Positions 32,400 through 39,830 of a DNA stretch of 46,180 nt are shown one piece after another. Numbering within the stretch: position 1 is the stretch's first letter; the number at the start of each line of letters is the position of its first letter. Source of the DNA: an uncultured Christensenella sp. (GTDB lineage: Bacteria; Bacillota; Clostridia; Christensenellales; UBA1242); the NCBI GenBank assembly GCA_910584815.1, contig CAJUBT010000001.1:1-46180 (forward strand). The letters are read 5' to 3'. The position numbers and the translations under genes are program-made. The notes under the pieces are model-generated. The model had not been told where the DNA came from, did no database searches, and saw nothing but the letters and a program-made list of their open reading frames with translations.

Positions 32400-34088
32400 A
32401 TGGGTTCAGATAAAACGCTTAGTCCTTGGGCAAAGGTTTTAATATATATAGGTGTTGTTTTGGCGGCAATTTTATTAATTGTTATTATTTGTATTGCAGT
32501 AATGTTTTTTGTGCCTGGAACATCGGTATTAGGCTATCAGTTTGTTAAATATTCCAGTTCTACCGACCACATATTCAAAACCGATACACCCCTTTCAATT
32601 ACCGACATATACGCGGTTGAAGTTAATTGTGATGTAGCACAAATTTATATATATCCGAACGAAAATTCTGGCGAAATTAAAATAACTCATAAACAAGCAG
32701 TTAGTGGTTTTACAAAAAGTATAAATGCAGAACTTGGCGTAAATGCCGAAGTTATGAATAGAAGTTTTGAAAACGAAAACGATAGTTACAAAACTTTGGT
32801 TTTTAATGTTAACGAACCAAGTGGTACTATGTTAAGTAATAATTCTATAATTGCAGTTTATATTCCAAGCGATATTAATATAAGAACAATTTATGCAAGA
32901 AGTAATGGTGGTAATGTGTTTTATAATAGCAAAGGCAACAAAACAAGTAGCAGTTCTCAACCAACTGTTGAACCAATAAGTTGCAATAATTTGTATTTAA
33001 AAACAAGTGGCGTTGGTAGTGTTACCATTAATAATACTGAAGACATAGAAAATTATTATATTTCAACAAAAATAGGATCTTTAGTGTTTAGCGAAATTTC
33101 AACAATTACAGCAAACACAATTAAGTTTGAAACAGAAGCTGGTGCGTTAAGTTACATAAATAAAGATGGCACAGCAACTTTAAATTTGTTTAATGAATTG
33201 TTTATAAAATCTAACAAACAAACAGGGCTTGGCCCTCAAATTAGAGTAAATAATTTACTTGGCAATTTAAAAGTTGAAACTTTTAATGGTTCCTATAACA
33301 TTAATAAAATTGGAAGTTCTGGCAATAATAAAATGGTTGCTATTACAACATTAAATTCACGAATAAAATTAAATGAAGTTTATGGTCAAGTTTCAATTTT
33401 AAGCGATGGTGATAATGTTTCTAATAACATAGATATTAATAACCTTAGTGGTGGAACAAGTGTAAACAATTTAGATGCAGGCAGTGGGAATATATATATT
33501 AACACTTTAAGTGGAGATACTGCCCTTAACACTTCAAGTGGTCAAATTAAGGTGGATAATGCTAACCCAAATAGTAACATTTGGGCACATTCTGCAAGCG
33601 GTAATATTATTATAAGATATAGCGAAAGCGACACAAGTTTTAACAATAAAAAAACAACAGTGTTAACTAACACTGGAAATATAGACCTTGGATTTGTGTC
33701 TAACGCAATAGATGTTACAATTTTATCCGACTATTCAACAACACTATATTTAACCTTTAGTGCGATTGCAGCAAAAGACAATTTTATTAATGCCAGAAAT
33801 TGTAACATTAACATTACTCTTGTTGGCACAGAAGATGCTTTGCAACATCGTATAGCTTCTACCAATAAAGTTGTAATTCCTCAAGATGCTTCTGGTGCTG
33901 CTGGTAGTGAAATAGAAGAAAGTGATGAAGATTATTTTATAAACAAAAGTGCTTATACTGCTTATTCCTATAACTATCGCATTGGCTATGCAAAAAGTGG
34001 CGTTACAACTAGGCCTTACGATAGCTGGGGTAAACTTTTAATAACAACCACTGGGCAAACAACTGTGCGTGCTGCATTAAAAAAATAG
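32400..34088 (+). CDS. Membrane-anchored DUF4097-like beta-solenoid protein
   Basis: A 562-residue protein with one N-terminal transmembrane helix (about 9-38), then a long extracytoplasmic region rich in Asn, Ser, Thr, Gly and short beta strands. It carries repeated motifs such as NLSGG, TLSGDTALNTSSGQI and SASGNIIIRY, in which strand-turn units recur about every 20 residues, the pattern of DUF4097/adhesin-like beta-solenoids. These proteins are often linked to envelope stress or sit in the cell surface. GGAAAGGAG lies rather far (about 15 nt) from the ATG. A VanZ-like gene follows after 275 bases. Function unknown. Confidence 0.65.
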   Translation: MGSDKTLSPWAKVLIYIGVVLAAILLIVIICIAVMFFVPGTSVLGYQFVKYSSSTDHIFKTDTPLSITDIYAVEVNCDVAQIYIYPNENSGEIKITHKQAVSGFTKSINAELGVNAEVMNRSFENENDSYKTLVFNVNEPSGTMLSNNSIIAVYIPSDINIRTIYARSNGGNVFYNSKGNKTSSSSQPTVEPISCNNLYLKTSGVGSVTINNTEDIENYYISTKIGSLVFSEISTITANTIKFETEAGALSYINKDGTATLNLFNELFIKSNKQTGLGPQIRVNNLLGNLKVETFNGSYNINKIGSSGNNKMVAITTLNSRIKLNEVYGQVSILSDGDNVSNNIDINNLSGGTSVNNLDAGSGNIYINTLSGDTALNTSSGQIKVDNANPNSNIWAHSASGNIIIRYSESDTSFNNKKTTVLTNTGNIDLGFVSNAIDVTILSDYSTTLYLTFSAIAAKDNFINARNCNINITLVGTEDALQHRIASTNKVVIPQDASGAAGSEIEESDEDYFINKSAYTAYSYNYRIGYAKSGVTTRPYDSWGKLLITTTGQTTVRAALKK

Positions 34089-34362
34089 TTTAGGAATAAA
34101 TCATCTTTTTAGGGATTAATTTAAATTAAAAATTAAGGGTACTGTAAAGTTTTTTATATTTTTGCATAAAAAGTATAGGGGGTTTTATAAATTTACTAAG
34201 TTGTTTTAAAATTTTATAGTTTGTTCAATGAAATTTATTTTTATATATTTAATTAAGTTAACATTTAATTTATAATTAACAATATTAAATTAGTAAAGAT
34301 TTACAAATTTTAAAATTAAAAATTTTTTAACTTTTAAATAAAAAATTGTGTTTTAATAAAAT

Positions 34363-34887
34363 ATGGAAATTAATTTAATTTTAGCCATTGTGCTGTATAT
34401 TGTTTTAGTTGTGGTTTTACCAAGCATTTTAGTTTTTGTGCTAATAAATAATAAACGCTTACTTAAAATTTTTGGAATTGTGTTTTTTATTTTGTTTTTA
34501 ACAGTTTTAAGTTTGCTTGTTTTTGGCACAGTTGTTTTTAAAAATGGTAATATAATTTTAAGTTTTTCTGCTAATGCAAAATGGTTTAGTATGTTATTTT
34601 TATGGGGAAGTTTTACAAAAAGCAATATCTTACTAAATTTAGTTATGTTATTTCCAGTAAGTTTATTTGTGCTTTCTTTAAACACTAAACATAGTTTTAT
34701 TAAAACAACTGTAATAAGCTTTGTAATAAGCGTTGTGGTGGAACTTTTGCAGTTTGTTTTGCCAATAGAAAGAACAACAGAAGTTTTAGACATTGTTTTA
34801 AACACAATAAGTGGTATGCTTGGTTTTGGCTTTTATTATTTAGTTTTTAAATTTGCAAAAAGGTATGAAGTAAATTTGCTTAACTGA
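34363..34887 (+). CDS. VanZ-like family membrane protein
   Basis: A 174-residue protein with about five hydrophobic segments. The family hallmarks sit in the second half: NLVMLFPVSLF (about 85-95), then VVVELLQFVLPIERTTEVLDIVLNTISGMLG (landmarks Glu at about 126, Gln 129, Asp 143, Asn 147, Gly 151), the conserved E-Q and D-x-x-x-N-x-x-G pattern of VanZ. VanZ proteins add low-level teicoplanin resistance in some enterococci, but most homologues are of unknown role in the envelope. No ribosome site is clear. The stop is TGA. A terminator follows. Confidence 0.8.
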   Translation: MEINLILAIVLYIVLVVVLPSILVFVLINNKRLLKIFGIVFFILFLTVLSLLVFGTVVFKNGNIILSFSANAKWFSMLFLWGSFTKSNILLNLVMLFPVSLFVLSLNTKHSFIKTTVISFVISVVVELLQFVLPIERTTEVLDIVLNTISGMLGFGFYYLVFKFAKRYEVNLLN

Positions 34888-34925
34888 AATTTATTATAAA
34901 GCTTGTTAATATTTTTAATAAAATT

Positions 34926-34968
34926 AAAAAAAAGAACTTTATTTGATTTTAAAAAAGTTCTTTTTTTG
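34926..34968. terminator. Terminator after the VanZ-like gene
   Basis: A-run plus GAACTTT (34926-34940) pairs with AAAGTTC plus T-run (34954-34967). A- and T-tracts on both sides make it usable in both directions, so it may also end the leftward XRE gene. Confidence 0.8.
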
Positions 34969-35066
34969 TTATAAACTAAAAAATATTTTTTACCATTCAA
35001 CAAAATTTAATTTTAAATTTTTTATTTTGCTAGGTTTTGTGCTAGTTAATAATTTTAACCTTTAAT

Positions 35067-35267
35067 TTATTTTTCAAGCCCAAGTAAATAATCTGTTGTT
35101 ACGCCAAAAATTTTAGATAGTTCTATTAAAGTTGGTAAATCGGGCAAACTTTTATTTAGTTCCCATAAAGATATTGTATCTTGGCTCAAAAATAATTTTT
35201 TGGCAAGTTCACTTTGAGTCATATTATTTTCTATTCTAAGTTCTTTTATAATTTTACCTATTTCCAT
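35067..35267 (-). CDS. XRE-family helix-turn-helix regulator
   Basis: A 66-residue single-domain Cro/CI-type repressor: IKELRIENNMTQSELAKKLF and SQDTISLWELNKSLPDL (helices 2-4 at about 15-45), then the usual PTLIELSKIFGVTTDYLLGLE end. Single-domain proteins of this type bind palindromes as dimers. It is divergent from the orphan gene at 35378, and the 110-base space between holds two matching palindromes, one over its own -10. No ribosome site is seen; TATAAT lies eight bases before the ATG, so the mRNA may have a leader of only one or two bases. Confidence 0.85.
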   Translation of the reverse strand: MEIGKIIKELRIENNMTQSELAKKLFLSQDTISLWELNKSLPDLPTLIELSKIFGVTTDYLLGLEK

Positions 35268-35275
35268 TATATTTT

Positions 35276-35300
35276 ATTATACGAATTAGATTCGTATAAT
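35276..35300. promoter_or_regulatory. Operator 1: perfect 11-bp-arm palindrome over the XRE promoter
   Basis: ATTATACGAAT-TAG-ATTCGTATAAT: perfect 11-bp arms around three bases. It contains TATAAT on both strands; the minus-strand copy (35281-35276) is the likely -10 of the XRE gene. It shares the core TACGA-N7-TCGTA with the second site 29 bases away. Confidence 0.7.
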
Positions 35301-35302
35301 GC

Positions 35303-35331
35303 TTGACTTACGAATATTTCTCGTATAAAAT
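35303..35331 (+). promoter_or_regulatory. Promoter of the orphan gene with operator 2 in its spacer
   Basis: TTGACT (35303-35308), 17 bases, TAAAAT (35326-35331). The spacer (35309-35325) is exactly the palindrome TACGA-N7-TCGTA, the same core as operator 1, so a bound repressor would sit between -35 and -10 and block RNA polymerase. Confidence 0.65.
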
Positions 35332-35377
35332 AATTGTTATTGTTTTTTATAAGTTATTACAAAAGGAATAAAGAAAA

Positions 35378-35656
35378 ATGAATTTACTTATATATAATTT
35401 TTTGCTTGATTATTATAAAATTGAAAGCACAAATTTAAATATAGATAAAAATAGGTTCGCTATCGACTATATTGAAAAAATGTATATCAATAAAAAAATA
35501 ACTATGAGAGAAAGAAATGAGCTTTTAATAAATGTTAAAGAAACAATATTATATGTTATTAAAGTTTTAAGCGAATGCCCATATATCAACATAAATTTAA
35601 ATAATTATACTAAATATTTAAATGCCTATAAGGGAGATAATGAAGACTATTTTTAG
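35378..35656 (+). CDS. Hypothetical protein divergent from the XRE regulator
   Basis: A 92-residue soluble, mostly helical protein that I do not recognise. It starts MNLLIYNFLLDYYKIEST and contains NKKITMRERNELLINVKE in the middle; it ends in the acidic GDNEDYF. AAAAGGAATAAAGAAAA precedes the ATG. Its promoter carries an XRE-type operator, so it is the probable target of the divergent regulator. The arrangement resembles small phage-derived or toxin-antitoxin-like switches, but nothing in the protein itself shows toxicity or phage origin. Confidence 0.6.
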   Translation: MNLLIYNFLLDYYKIESTNLNIDKNRFAIDYIEKMYINKKITMRERNELLINVKETILYVIKVLSECPYININLNNYTKYLNAYKGDNEDYF

Positions 35657-35811
35657 GTGAATTATATTACAAATTTTATTATAATGTTTTTATTTTTAAT
35701 ATAATCAACACTTTTTAAATTAACTAGGTAATGCTAAAAATAAAGTTGTTACTAATAATTTTATACTTAGAGTTGTTATATCATTTTTATTTGCCCATTT
35801 AGGCACTTTAA

Positions 35812-35847
35812 AAAAACATCTTATCTATAAGCAGATAAGATGTTTTT
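35812..35847. terminator. Strong bidirectional terminator
   Basis: AAAAACATCTTATCT (35812-35826) pairs with AGATAAGATGTTTTT (35833-35847): 15 bp around a 6-nt loop. It lies between the rightward orphan gene and the leftward spoIIP gene and can end both. Confidence 0.9.
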
Positions 35848-35935
35848 ATTATAGTTTATGTTTAATTTAATTATGCTTTAAAGTTTTTGGTTTTTATTTA
35901 TTGAAATTTATAAAATTTATTTTATTATTTCAGTA

Positions 35936-37144
35936 TTATTTTTTGTTTCTTTTGTTTTTAGCATTTGATGATAATTTTGCATTATTTTTATCTTTTAATT
36001 TCGAGTTACTTTCTCTTGCAAGTTGTAATCTCTTTTTGTGTTTAATAATTGCGTATGTAACAATTCCAGCAGTTGCTGTTAAAAAGATAATAACAAAAAC
36101 AATAATGTTAGTGGTATATTTACTTTTAAAATTGGATGTTGGAGTTATGTTGTTTAGCACATTGTTAACCAAGTTATCTTGATCGTTAACCTGTGGTTTA
36201 TCGGTAACGGTAATGTTATTATCATCATCTACCACGGTGGAGAATAGGGTTTTATCAACTACTTTTGCAAGATATTCTGTAGAATTTAAAACAAGTTCTT
36301 TTTCGGCAAGGTAAGTGCCCATTTCAAATAGTAAACCTTTGCTTGTTAATGCCTGGTTATAATGCCCTTTTGCAAGGTATATATCTAAAAACAACCAAGG
36401 GCAATATTCTTCTGCAACACTAACAAGATACATAGCAAATTGCAAGTTTGCATCTTTATTAGGGTTTGCTTGCCCTACAACTATTCTTACTTTACACCTT
36501 TCAACGCCATCTATATTTTTAACATAAACAGAGCGCGCAACGCCATCGCGATGGATGTCAAATAAGGCATCAACATTTTTATTGTTTAATTTACTTGCTG
36601 TGGCAGAACTTCTTGTGTAGGCATTCTTATCGTGAGGTAAATGAAGGGTTTCATCTAAATAAACTTCATAGTTTAATTTTTCAAATTGTGTTGCAAGTAA
36701 TTTTGCAACATCGTGTATGCCCCCTTTCCCATAAACGCTAGAGGTGTTATCGGTTGGCACATAACTTTCATCGTTGTGGCTTAAGTATAAACCAACACTT
36801 TTAGATATAGACTTGTTACTTAAATTTAAATTCTTGCTTTTTTTATTTATATTTGGTTTCTGATAATATCCATTTAATTCGGCATAGGCTTCGTGTTTAC
36901 TATCATTAACCTTATAAATTTCATATTCTTCTAAGTTTCTATTTATAATTTTATCGCCAACTTCAACTTTGTTACTTTCAAAAATAACATTATTATTCTC
37001 ATCATATACAAAGTAAATTTCTTGATTGCCATCATTAACATCGGCTTTTGCAAGAATTGTTGGAACTAAGCAAAAAAGTTGAGTGCTAAGCACCGCAAAA
37101 ACTAAAACAATTAAAATTTTTTTTATAAACAATTTATTTTTCAT
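35936..37144 (-). CDS. spoIIP: Stage II sporulation protein P (SpoIIP-family amidase)
   Basis: A 402-residue secreted/membrane protein with an N-terminal membrane segment (about 9-32), a variable region, and the SpoIIP N-acetylmuramoyl-L-alanine amidase domain (about 115-300): LYLSHNDESYVP, SVYGKGGIHDVAKLLATQFE (about 137-156), THLPHDKNAYTRS-type segment, ALFDIHRDG (about 194-202), and GLLFEMGTYLAE (about 271-282). In spore formers SpoIIP with SpoIID degrades septal peptidoglycan during engulfment. Unusually, a second transmembrane helix (about 345-367) and a Lys/Asn-rich tail of ~35 residues follow the domain. No ribosome site is seen. Other sporulation genes are not in the window. Confidence 0.85.
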   Translation of the reverse strand: MKNKLFIKKILIVLVFAVLSTQLFCLVPTILAKADVNDGNQEIYFVYDENNNVIFESNKVEVGDKIINRNLEEYEIYKVNDSKHEAYAELNGYYQKPNINKKSKNLNLSNKSISKSVGLYLSHNDESYVPTDNTSSVYGKGGIHDVAKLLATQFEKLNYEVYLDETLHLPHDKNAYTRSSATASKLNNKNVDALFDIHRDGVARSVYVKNIDGVERCKVRIVVGQANPNKDANLQFAMYLVSVAEEYCPWLFLDIYLAKGHYNQALTSKGLLFEMGTYLAEKELVLNSTEYLAKVVDKTLFSTVVDDDNNITVTDKPQVNDQDNLVNNVLNNITPTSNFKSKYTTNIIVFVIIFLTATAGIVTYAIIKHKKRLQLARESNSKLKDKNNAKLSSNAKNKRNKK

Positions 37145-37518
37145 ATGTATAGTATTTGTTAAAAAATAATAAAAACAATTTACTATTTTTGGTAATGTTT
37201 TTTTTGTAATTTTTGTTATAAACTGGCAAATTTAAATTAAAAGCATTTTGAGAAATTAATTATTTTTGATAAAATATTTTTATAAAATGATAATTTGGTA
37301 TAGGTCTATAAAAAATAAAGTTGATTTGTTAATTATTTTACTTGTAAAAGCGTTAATAATATTGTGCTAAATTGGTTATAGATTTAAGTTAATTATTAGT
37401 TATAAAACAATAAATTCTTTTAATTAAATATAATTACAATATTATAATTTTGTTCTTAGTTACCATAAAAAAATTAAACAAAGGTATAAAGCTAAATAAG
37501 TTTTAAGGAAAATAATTT
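37145..37518. other. Divergent intergenic region between spoIIP and prmC
   Basis: About 370 AT-rich bases. Sequence just before spoIIP (TACTATACAT) could be part of a sigma-A or sporulation-sigma -10, but I cannot define a promoter with confidence. No gene or repeat is seen. Confidence 0.4.
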
Positions 37519-38421
37519 ATGAAATCTTCTTCGCAACAAAAAATTACTTTAAGTAATTTAGACAAATTTAAATACCTAGACAAAAATCAGGTTAAGTTGT
37601 TTGTTAGGGAACAAATAAAACCTTTGCCAAGTTATAGTGTTAATGAAGAAAATGTTTTAATTAGTGTGGCAACAGGGTTAACTTTATCTCAGCTAATTCT
37701 GTTTCAAGGTTTTGATAAAAAGTTACTTAAAAAAATTAAAAAATATTTAATATTAAGATTAAACAATATGCCACTTAACAAAATAGCAAAAAGTACATTT
37801 TTTTATACCAACAAATTTTACATAAACAATAATGTGCTTGCTCCAAGAAAAGAAACAGAAATATTGGTTGAAAAAGTTATTCAATATGCAAATGTTAAAA
37901 AGTTACAAAATCCTAAAATTTTAGACCTTTGTTGTGGTAGTGGAGTTATAGGTTTAAGCCTTGCAAGGCACATAGAAGGCAGTAATGTTGTTTTAAGCGA
38001 TGTAAGCCTAAGTGCCATAAAGGTTGCTAAAAAAAATCAAAAAAAACTGCAATTAAAAAAGTCTACTAATATAATAAAAAGCAATATGTTTCAAGGCTTG
38101 AAAAATGAAAATGGTTTTGATATAATTGTTTCCAATCCACCTTATATAAAAACTGAAGATATTGAGTTGTTAGATGAAAGTGTTAAGAATTATGACCCAA
38201 TTTTAGCACTAGATGGCGGTGAAGATGGCTTGAATTTTTATAAACAAATTGCAAAGAATGCTAAAAATTATTTAACAGCAAATGGTAAATTGTTTTTAGA
38301 AATTGGTTTTAATCAAGGGCAAGAACTTAAACAGTTATTTGAAACAAGCGGCTTTAATGTTAGCATTCACAAAGATTACTCTAATTTAGATAGAATATTA
38401 ATAGCAGAATTAAAAAAGTAA
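37519..38421 (+). CDS. prmC: Peptide chain release factor N(5)-glutamine methyltransferase
   Basis: A 300-residue SAM-dependent methyltransferase that methylates the Gln of the GGQ motif in release factors. The N-terminal helical domain ends at about 100 with the typical APRKETEILVE (about 112-122); the Rossmann domain has the SAM loop LDLCCGSGVIGLSLA (about 134-148) and the substrate-binding NPPYI (about 206-210), then the DGGEDGLNFY segment. AAGGAAAATAATTT precedes the ATG. Its substrate PrfA is encoded immediately downstream; the usual Firmicute order is prfA then prmC. Confidence 0.93.
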   Translation: MKSSSQQKITLSNLDKFKYLDKNQVKLFVREQIKPLPSYSVNEENVLISVATGLTLSQLILFQGFDKKLLKKIKKYLILRLNNMPLNKIAKSTFFYTNKFYINNNVLAPRKETEILVEKVIQYANVKKLQNPKILDLCCGSGVIGLSLARHIEGSNVVLSDVSLSAIKVAKKNQKKLQLKKSTNIIKSNMFQGLKNENGFDIIVSNPPYIKTEDIELLDESVKNYDPILALDGGEDGLNFYKQIAKNAKNYLTANGKLFLEIGFNQGQELKQLFETSGFNVSIHKDYSNLDRILIAELKK

Positions 38422-38584
38422 TGAGATTATAATTAATAACTATTAATTTAAAACTTTATATTTAATTTTATAAATGTAATAAAATTGTTTATATTATATG
38501 CGTAATTTTTAAAAATTAGAAAATTTAAATATTTGTGTTAGGTGTTAATTAAATAATTTAAAAAATAAAAAAGGGCAATTGGTA

Positions 38585-39655
38585 ATGATAGAAAAACTAG
38601 AAAGTATAATGGAAAAATATAGGGAATTAACAAATAAGGTTGTTGACCCAGAAGTGATAGCAGATAATAGGTTATGGAAAAAACTTGTTAAAGAGCATAG
38701 CGACTTAACCCCCATTGCCGAAGGCTATGAAAAATTAAAAAATTGTATTAATAACTTAAAAAGCGATGAAGAACTGCTAAAAACTGAAAAAGATGGTGAA
38801 ATGGTAGAACTTCTTGAAGAAGAAATTAAACAACTAAAAAAACAAAAAGAAGAACTGGAAGAACAGTTAAAAATTTTGTTATTGCCTAAAGATGAAAATG
38901 ATGATAAAAATGTTATTGTAGAAATTCGTGGTGGCGCAGGCGGAGATGAAGCAGCATTGTTTGCCTATGAACTTATGCGAATGTATATGATGTATGCGGA
39001 AAAGCATCACTATAAAACAGAAGTTTTAAACCTTAATGAAATTGAACTTGGAGGGGTTAAGGAAGTAACTTTTTCTATTTCTGGTAATGGAGTTTATAGT
39101 AGGTTGAAATTTGAAAGTGGAGTTCACCGTGTGCAAAGAGTGCCAGAAACTGAAAGCCAAGGTAGAGTGCACACTTCAACAGCAACCGTTGCAGTGTTGC
39201 CAGAACTTGAAGAAGTTGAATTTGAAATTTTAGATAAAGATTTAAGAGTAGATACTTATCGTAGTAGTGGGGCTGGAGGACAACATATTAATAAAACCGA
39301 TTCTGCTATAAGAATGACTCACTTACCAACAGGTATTGTTGTAACTTGCCAAGATGAAAGAAGCCAATTGAAAAACAGGGAAAAGGCTATGATGATTTTA
39401 AAGGCAAAGCTTTACGATTACTATCAAGGGCAAAAAAATCAGGAATATGCTGATAGTAGAAAAGCCCAAGTAGGAACAGGGGATAGAAGTGAAAGAATTA
39501 GAACTTATAATTTCCCTCAAGGTAGAATGACAGACCATAGAATAGGTTTTACATCCTATAATCTACTTGATTTTATGAATGGAAATATAGATGAACTTAT
39601 AGATGAACTTCAACTAAATGACCAAAGAATGAAACTTGAAAATTTAGAAAGTTAA
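38585..39655 (+). CDS. prfA: Peptide chain release factor 1
   Basis: A 356-residue class I release factor that ends translation at UAA and UAG. It contains the PCRF domain (about 60-190, starting near VEIRGGAGGDEAALFAYEL), the anticodon-like PET motif region (RVPETESQGR, about 185-194) characteristic of RF1, and the GGQ loop (SGAGGQHINKTDSAIR, about 225-240) that triggers peptide release. I chose ATG 38585, which has AAGGG about 9 nt upstream; a TTG six bases earlier is less likely. It follows prmC by about 160 bases on the same strand. Confidence 0.96.
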   Translation: MIEKLESIMEKYRELTNKVVDPEVIADNRLWKKLVKEHSDLTPIAEGYEKLKNCINNLKSDEELLKTEKDGEMVELLEEEIKQLKKQKEELEEQLKILLLPKDENDDKNVIVEIRGGAGGDEAALFAYELMRMYMMYAEKHHYKTEVLNLNEIELGGVKEVTFSISGNGVYSRLKFESGVHRVQRVPETESQGRVHTSTATVAVLPELEEVEFEILDKDLRVDTYRSSGAGGQHINKTDSAIRMTHLPTGIVVTCQDERSQLKNREKAMMILKAKLYDYYQGQKNQEYADSRKAQVGTGDRSERIRTYNFPQGRMTDHRIGFTSYNLLDFMNGNIDELIDELQLNDQRMKLENLES

Positions 39656-39830
39656 TTTATAAAAGAACTAAAAAAGTTTTTAAAAGTTAAACAAATTAAA
39701 ATATGGCAATTAAAATTTTATTTTGAAACATAATAAGTTCATTTTATTAGTAACAATTGAATTACTTTTAGAAAAAAGAATAAATACACAATAAACTTAA
39801 CCTTAAAAATTCTTTTATAGGAGGGTTAAA

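Noticed and set aside
34353..34805. A 150-codon minus-strand frame opposite the VanZ-like gene
   Set aside because: The plus-strand frame carries VanZ family residues; the minus-strand frame is a Lys/Thr-rich shadow.
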